DNA of 10,921 bases from an uncultured Eubacterium sp. GTDB lineage: Bacteria > Bacillota_A > Clostridia > Lachnospirales > Lachnospiraceae. Made by a program: the position numbers and the translations under genes. Below the pieces are notes generated by a model. The model made no database searches. It was not told the origin of the DNA and was given only the letters and a program-made list of their open reading frames with translations. Of the stretch, positions 7,772 through 10,921 are shown piece by piece. Within the stretch, counting starts at the first letter, position 1; each line of letters starts with the position of its first letter. The stretch covers positions 1 through 10,921 of the forward strand of contig CAQBGY010000081.1 in NCBI GenBank assembly GCA_948759685.1, given 5' to 3'.

Positions 7772-8878
7772 ATGAAGATAACGATATTTGGAGATATTTG
7801 TCCAACAAAGGACACTCAAGATGCCTTCAATAGAGGTGATGCCAAAGCAATCTTTGGTGACATACTTGCAGAAATAGAGTCATCAGACGTTGTGATTGGT
7901 AATTTGGAGTGTGCTGTAACGGATAACCCTAAACCGATAAAAAAGGCAGGTCCTATTCTCTATACCAATACTAAGAGTATGGATACTTTAAAGGGGTTTG
8001 ATGCTCTTAGCATTGCAAACAATCACATCCGTGATTGTGATGATGAGGGGGTAATGACAGCGATTAACACATGCGCCAAACTCGGAATCAAGACCTTTGG
8101 TGCTGGAAAGAATATGCAGGAAGCAAAGAAACCGTTGTTAATAGAAAAGTGTGGTCAGAAGATTGGGGTTATGTCTTTTGCTGAACAAGAGTTCAATATT
8201 GCGACTGATACTCGACCAGGTGCATGCTATCTCGATCTGTACGATGATTTTGATCGTATCCGCGAGTTCAGAAAGACGGTTGATTATCTCATTATCCTGT
8301 ATCATGGTGGCATAGAGTATTTCCCATACGCAAGTCCTGAACTTAGTCGAAAGTGCCGTAAAATGGTTGATTGTGGTGCAGACCTAATTACGTGCCAGCA
8401 TAGTCATTGCATTGGCACAATCGAGAACTACAATGGTTCAACTATTGTTTATGGACAAGGAAACTCTATTTTTGGGTATCGTAAGGGTAATGATTCTTGG
8501 AATCAAGGTCTTTTACTTCAGGTAGATACGGATAAAAGAAAAGTAACTTACCAGGGGATAGAAGCAACTACATCTGGATTACATTGGTTGCCTAGTGAGG
8601 CACAAGTAAAGTTAGCTGATGTTTTAAGAAAACGTGCAAATGTGTCTAAGGTTGAACTAATGCAAAAATGGAATTCGTTTTGTGCAAAGCATGCCCAGAT
8701 TCATTTACCATTACTTTTGGGGTGGCCTAGACTGATGATTGCAATAAACAGACGTACACAGGGTTTGCTGATTAAGATGTTTTATAGCCGGAAAAAACAT
8801 AATAATACGCATAATCTAATAAGATGTGAGTCTTTGAATGAAGTTTTGAAGAATGTACTACAAAACCAAGATTATTAA
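7772..8878 (+). CDS. CapA family protein (poly-gamma-glutamate capsule-type metallophosphatase fold)
   Basis: The 368-residue product matches the CapA/PgsA (PGA_cap) family with the calcineurin-like phosphoesterase fold. The metal-site signature is present: GDI with D8, NLE (44-46), NNH (83-85), HGG with H178, QHSH with H210 and H212, and YGQGNSIFG (227-235). CapA is needed for poly-gamma-glutamate capsules in Bacillus; related proteins sit in many polysaccharide loci with unclear roles. Bacillus CapA/PgsA is membrane anchored, whereas this protein starts directly with the first strand (MKITIFGDI), without signal peptide or helix, so it is probably cytoplasmic. Residues after about 272 form a C-terminal extension with a basic stretch (R327 to K342). 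It starts 13 bases after the GT4 stop. Placed close to a TupA-like ligase, it may help process an amide-linked substituent; this is inference. No glutamate ligase (CapB) is present. Confidence 0.88.
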   Translation: MKITIFGDICPTKDTQDAFNRGDAKAIFGDILAEIESSDVVIGNLECAVTDNPKPIKKAGPILYTNTKSMDTLKGFDALSIANNHIRDCDDEGVMTAINTCAKLGIKTFGAGKNMQEAKKPLLIEKCGQKIGVMSFAEQEFNIATDTRPGACYLDLYDDFDRIREFRKTVDYLIILYHGGIEYFPYASPELSRKCRKMVDCGADLITCQHSHCIGTIENYNGSTIVYGQGNSIFGYRKGNDSWNQGLLLQVDTDKRKVTYQGIEATTSGLHWLPSEAQVKLADVLRKRANVSKVELMQKWNSFCAKHAQIHLPLLLGWPRLMIAINRRTQGLLIKMFYSRKKHNNTHNLIRCESLNEVLKNVLQNQDY

Positions 8879-8883
8879 ATAGT

Positions 8884-9942
8884 ATGTTGATATATTTTGT
8901 ACTACTTGCTATTGTTGCAATATTTGCGAAGGGATATGATAGGAGTAAATCGGGGATATATCTTATTTTCATCTTTTTATTCATGACTTTACTAGCAGGT
9001 TTGCGAGATGTTAATGTGGGAACGGATTCTTGGAGTTACTATTTTCAATTTGGTGATAGGTCATTATGGACAAATTTTAATTTTTTTGAAAATCTAACCA
9101 AAGAGGTTGGTTTCAAGGCTTTACTTTGGTTGTCCCAACTACTTGGTAGTAATTATTGCGTATTATTTACGCTTGTGGCTGGAGTTGTCTATAGTTTAAC
9201 ACTAATAGGCATAAAAAAATATTCTGAGTCCATGCTTATATCTTTATTCGTATATATAACACTCGGTCAGTATGCATTCTGTTTTAATGGTGAGAGACAA
9301 GCCCTTGCAATTGCTATATATATATTGGCAATCCAATACATTAAAAGTAGAGATTTTAAGAAATATTGTTTGATAGTTTTGATTGCTGCATTATTCCATA
9401 AGACGATTATTGTTGCTATACCGTTATATTTTATTTTTATAAAAAAAGTCAACATAAAGACTGCTGCATATATAGTAATATCATCAATAACTCTAACATT
9501 ATTATTACCTTCATTGCTTGAATTTGCATCTAAATTAGAGAGCCGTTATGCCAATTATAATGAATCTACTGGTGATGCGGGTTTGCTTTTAATGTTTGCA
9601 TACAATCTAATAACTCTATTTTTCATATATTCTCGAAAATATATTGAGATTGACAAACTCCAGTTCTTTGATGTGTGTTTGTTGATGTTTATTGCGGGAA
9701 GTACAATTTTTACCATAGTTCTTACAGCAGGTATTTATATTGAGGTATCAAGATTTGCTTCATATTTTCATATATCTGCAATTTTTCTATGGCCTATGAT
9801 ACTCCATTCAAAAATGCCAAAGAAGTTTTTCTTTATTAGTGTTGCTTATTTTTTTGGACATCTATTTTTCATGTATGTGTATTATAATAAAATGGCAGGA
9901 TTGTCTCCATATATTTTCAATCGTTCATTATTCTTAATTTAA
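8884..9942 (+). CDS. wzy: EpsG-family O-antigen/capsule polymerase (Wzy)
   Basis: The 352-residue product is a polytopic membrane protein with about ten hydrophobic segments. It carries the pattern of the EpsG family: AGLRDVNVGTDSWSYYFQF (38-56) right after the first helices, CFNGERQALAIAIYILA (133-149) and FHKTI (171-175). These correspond to the usual G-L-R-x-x-x-G-T-D, F-x-x-x-R-Q-x-x-A and F-H-x-S/T motifs. Such proteins are taken as the Wzy polymerase that joins flipped repeat units at the periplasmic face. It is the only polymerase candidate in the window and pairs with the flippase at 126. It starts five bases after the CapA-like stop, with no ribosome site visible. It is strongly AT-rich (9421-9480 is 22 % GC by hand count), common for Wzy genes. 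Symbol given for the role, not a named orthologue. Confidence 0.85.
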   Translation: MLIYFVLLAIVAIFAKGYDRSKSGIYLIFIFLFMTLLAGLRDVNVGTDSWSYYFQFGDRSLWTNFNFFENLTKEVGFKALLWLSQLLGSNYCVLFTLVAGVVYSLTLIGIKKYSESMLISLFVYITLGQYAFCFNGERQALAIAIYILAIQYIKSRDFKKYCLIVLIAALFHKTIIVAIPLYFIFIKKVNIKTAAYIVISSITLTLLLPSLLEFASKLESRYANYNESTGDAGLLLMFAYNLITLFFIYSRKYIEIDKLQFFDVCLLMFIAGSTIFTIVLTAGIYIEVSRFASYFHISAIFLWPMILHSKMPKKFFFISVAYFFGHLFFMYVYYNKMAGLSPYIFNRSLFLI

Positions 9943-9947
9943 ATTTT

Positions 9948-10757
9948 ATGCCAAAAGTTTCAATTATTATGGCCACCTACAACTGTGAGTCAACACTAAG
10001 AGGTAGCATAGATTCTATATTACGCCAAAGCTATAAGGACTGGGAATTTGTAATTTGTGATGATTGCTCGAAAGATTCGACTTTCAGCATTTTAAAAGAA
10101 TATGAACAGAAATATCCAGGAAAGTTTGTAATTCTTCAGAATGAAAAGAATTTAAAGTTGTCTTTTTCTCTTAATCACTGTCTTGACAACTGTAAAGGTG
10201 ATTATATAGCACGTATGGATGGTGACGACATTTCTGTAGAAAACAGATTGGAAAGGCAGGTGCAGTTTCTTGATGAGCATCCCGAATATGCCCTCGTAGG
10301 AACATCTATGCTACCATTTAACGAGAAGGGTGATAGGCCTATTCGATATGCAAAGCCCGAACCAAACAAAAACGATATGCTTAATAGATCTCCCTTCTTT
10401 CATGCTACAATAATGATGCGCAAGGAAGCATACAATATGATTGATAGATACCTTGTTTCTAAAAGGACAACCAGAGCTCAGGATTACGATATGTGGTTCA
10501 GATTCTTTGCTAGAGGCCTAAGAGGATACAATCTTCAGGAACCTTTATATCGAGTATTGGAGGATGATAATGCTATCAGACGTAGAACATTCAAGACCAG
10601 ATGTCATGAAGTTCAAACAAGACTGATTGGTTATCATTTATTAAACTACCCATTGTATAAATATATTTATGCCTTCAAACCTATTTTGGCAGCAATAACA
10701 CCCATTGGTGTGATGCAATGGTTTCATGAAGTAGCAGATAAGAAAAGTGGTCTGTAA
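9948..10757 (+). CDS. Glycosyltransferase family 2 (GT-A fold), short form
   Basis: The 269-residue product begins MPKVSIIMATYNCESTL and has DDC (38-40) in place of the usual DDG, DGDD (91-94) for metal and donor binding, and AQDYDMWFRF (177-186). The last corresponds to the A-x-D-x-D-L-W motif of the WcaA/SpsA-like subgroup, where the Q-D pair takes the role of the E-D pair in longer GT2s. H152 in FFHATIMMRK (150-159) lies in the usual conserved position before that motif. It belongs to a different GT2 subgroup from the two longer ones in the window. It should add a sugar to the repeat unit. It starts five bases after the polymerase stop, with an A/T-only spacer and no ribosome site. The C-terminus looks complete. 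It is the last gene of the visible cluster; donor and linkage are unknown. Confidence 0.9.
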   Translation: MPKVSIIMATYNCESTLRGSIDSILRQSYKDWEFVICDDCSKDSTFSILKEYEQKYPGKFVILQNEKNLKLSFSLNHCLDNCKGDYIARMDGDDISVENRLERQVQFLDEHPEYALVGTSMLPFNEKGDRPIRYAKPEPNKNDMLNRSPFFHATIMMRKEAYNMIDRYLVSKRTTRAQDYDMWFRFFARGLRGYNLQEPLYRVLEDDNAIRRRTFKTRCHEVQTRLIGYHLLNYPLYKYIYAFKPILAAITPIGVMQWFHEVADKKSGL

Positions 10758-10921
10758 AGTCCGTTCTGGAAGATGTAGTGTGATACTATCTTAGACTACA
10801 AGCTCTATGAGGGCTATCAAAGAATCAATCTAATTGTATTTGTCTGATTTGACACTAATCTATAGAATTAACACTTCGTTAATTTTATAACTAATCCGTT
10901 GATCACAAATAAGTTAATTGA
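10758..10921. other. Non-coding tail after the last gene
   Basis: These 164 bases hold no convincing gene on either strand. All frames are broken by stops and no start with a family-like N-terminus appears before the window ends. Apart from the small hairpin at 10866-10884 nothing is recognisable. I see no match to the usual Bacteroidetes promoter elements (TTTG about 20 bases before TAnnTTTG). It is probably the spacer between this cluster and whatever follows, or between two parts of it. Confidence 0.5.
10866..10884 (+). terminator. Possible weak intrinsic terminator or hairpin after the last gene
   Basis: AATTAAC at 10866-10872 is perfectly complementary to GTTAATT at 10878-10884, with a five-base loop ACTTC and a run of T at 10883-10886. 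It lies about 110 bases after the last stop codon. The stem is only seven pairs and almost all A-T, so it would be a weak terminator; it could also be chance in AT-rich DNA. The GTTAATT half is repeated near 10913-10919. Confidence 0.3.

Larger units (their letters stand above)
1..10757 (+). other. Surface polysaccharide (Wzx/Wzy-type) biosynthesis operon, 5' part missing
   Basis: Ten intact genes, one partial gene and one remnant all lie on one strand. Gaps between stops and next starts are 27, 40, 2, 9, 13, 5 and 5 bases where they exist; overlaps are 14 bases (pyruvyl transferase/GT2) and 4 bases (TupA-like/GT4). The only longer interval, 2710-2938, holds the GT11 remnant. No promoter or terminator is evident before 10757, so a single transcript entering from upstream is likely. 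The export genes (Wza/Wzc), regulators (UpxY/UpxZ type) and the initiating sugar-phosphate transferase are not in this window and would be expected upstream or downstream. Confidence 0.75.

Noticed and set aside
10758..10847. Read-through frame after the last GT2 (includes DYKLYEGYQRI) as a remnant of another gene
   Set aside because: It is interrupted by stops and too short; I could not match it to a family with any confidence.
10830..10900. Promoter for a downstream gene
   Set aside because: TTTG motifs are present, but no TAnnTTTG element lies at the right spacing, and no gene start follows in the window.

Overview
The window is the middle-to-end part of a Wzx/Wzy-type surface polysaccharide (capsule or O-antigen) gene cluster, read entirely on the + strand. 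The set of families (DUF1919, a TupA-like ATP-grasp, an EpsG-type polymerase, a polysaccharide pyruvyl transferase, GT2 and GT4 glycosyltransferases), the low and uneven GC, and start codons preceded by A/T-rich sequence with almost no Shine-Dalgarno motif suggest a Bacteroidales bacterium (Bacteroides/Prevotella-like). The genus cannot be fixed from this sequence alone.

Layout: (i) bases 3-98 are the last 31 codons of a nucleotide-sugar dehydrogenase that would make a uronic-acid sugar donor. (ii) 126-1652 is the Wzx flippase. (iii) 1693-2709 is a GT2 glycosyltransferase. (iv) 2710-2938 looks empty but holds the frameshifted C-terminal stump of a GT11 (alpha-1,2-fucosyltransferase-like) gene. 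(v) 2939-5012 is a pyruvyl transferase and a second GT2, overlapping by 14 bases. (vi) 5015-8878 is a block of DUF1919, TupA-like ATP-grasp ligase, GT4 glycosyltransferase and CapA-like protein, with visibly higher GC in its later part. (vii) 8884-9942 is a very AT-rich EpsG-family polymerase (Wzy). (viii) 9948-10757 is a third GT2. (ix) 10758-10921 is non-coding with one small hairpin. Apart from the GT11 stump, gaps are 2 to about 40 bases and three junctions touch or overlap, so the genes are probably one transcription unit. No promoter is evident inside it.

How they work together (inference): a lipid-linked repeat unit is built in the cytoplasm by the four intact glycosyltransferases on a first sugar added by an enzyme not in this window. 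It is decorated with a pyruvate ketal and perhaps with an amide-linked amino acid (TupA-like ligase acting on a uronic acid), flipped by Wzx and polymerised by Wzy. The likely product is an acidic, amino-acid-modified polysaccharide. The GT11 stump suggests that an ancestral version of the cluster also added a fucose-like branch that this strain has lost.

No transposase, tRNA, rRNA or CRISPR array is visible. The most notable findings are the GT11 remnant with a one-base defect in a G tract, and the DUF1919/TupA/CapA combination, whose chemistry is not established.
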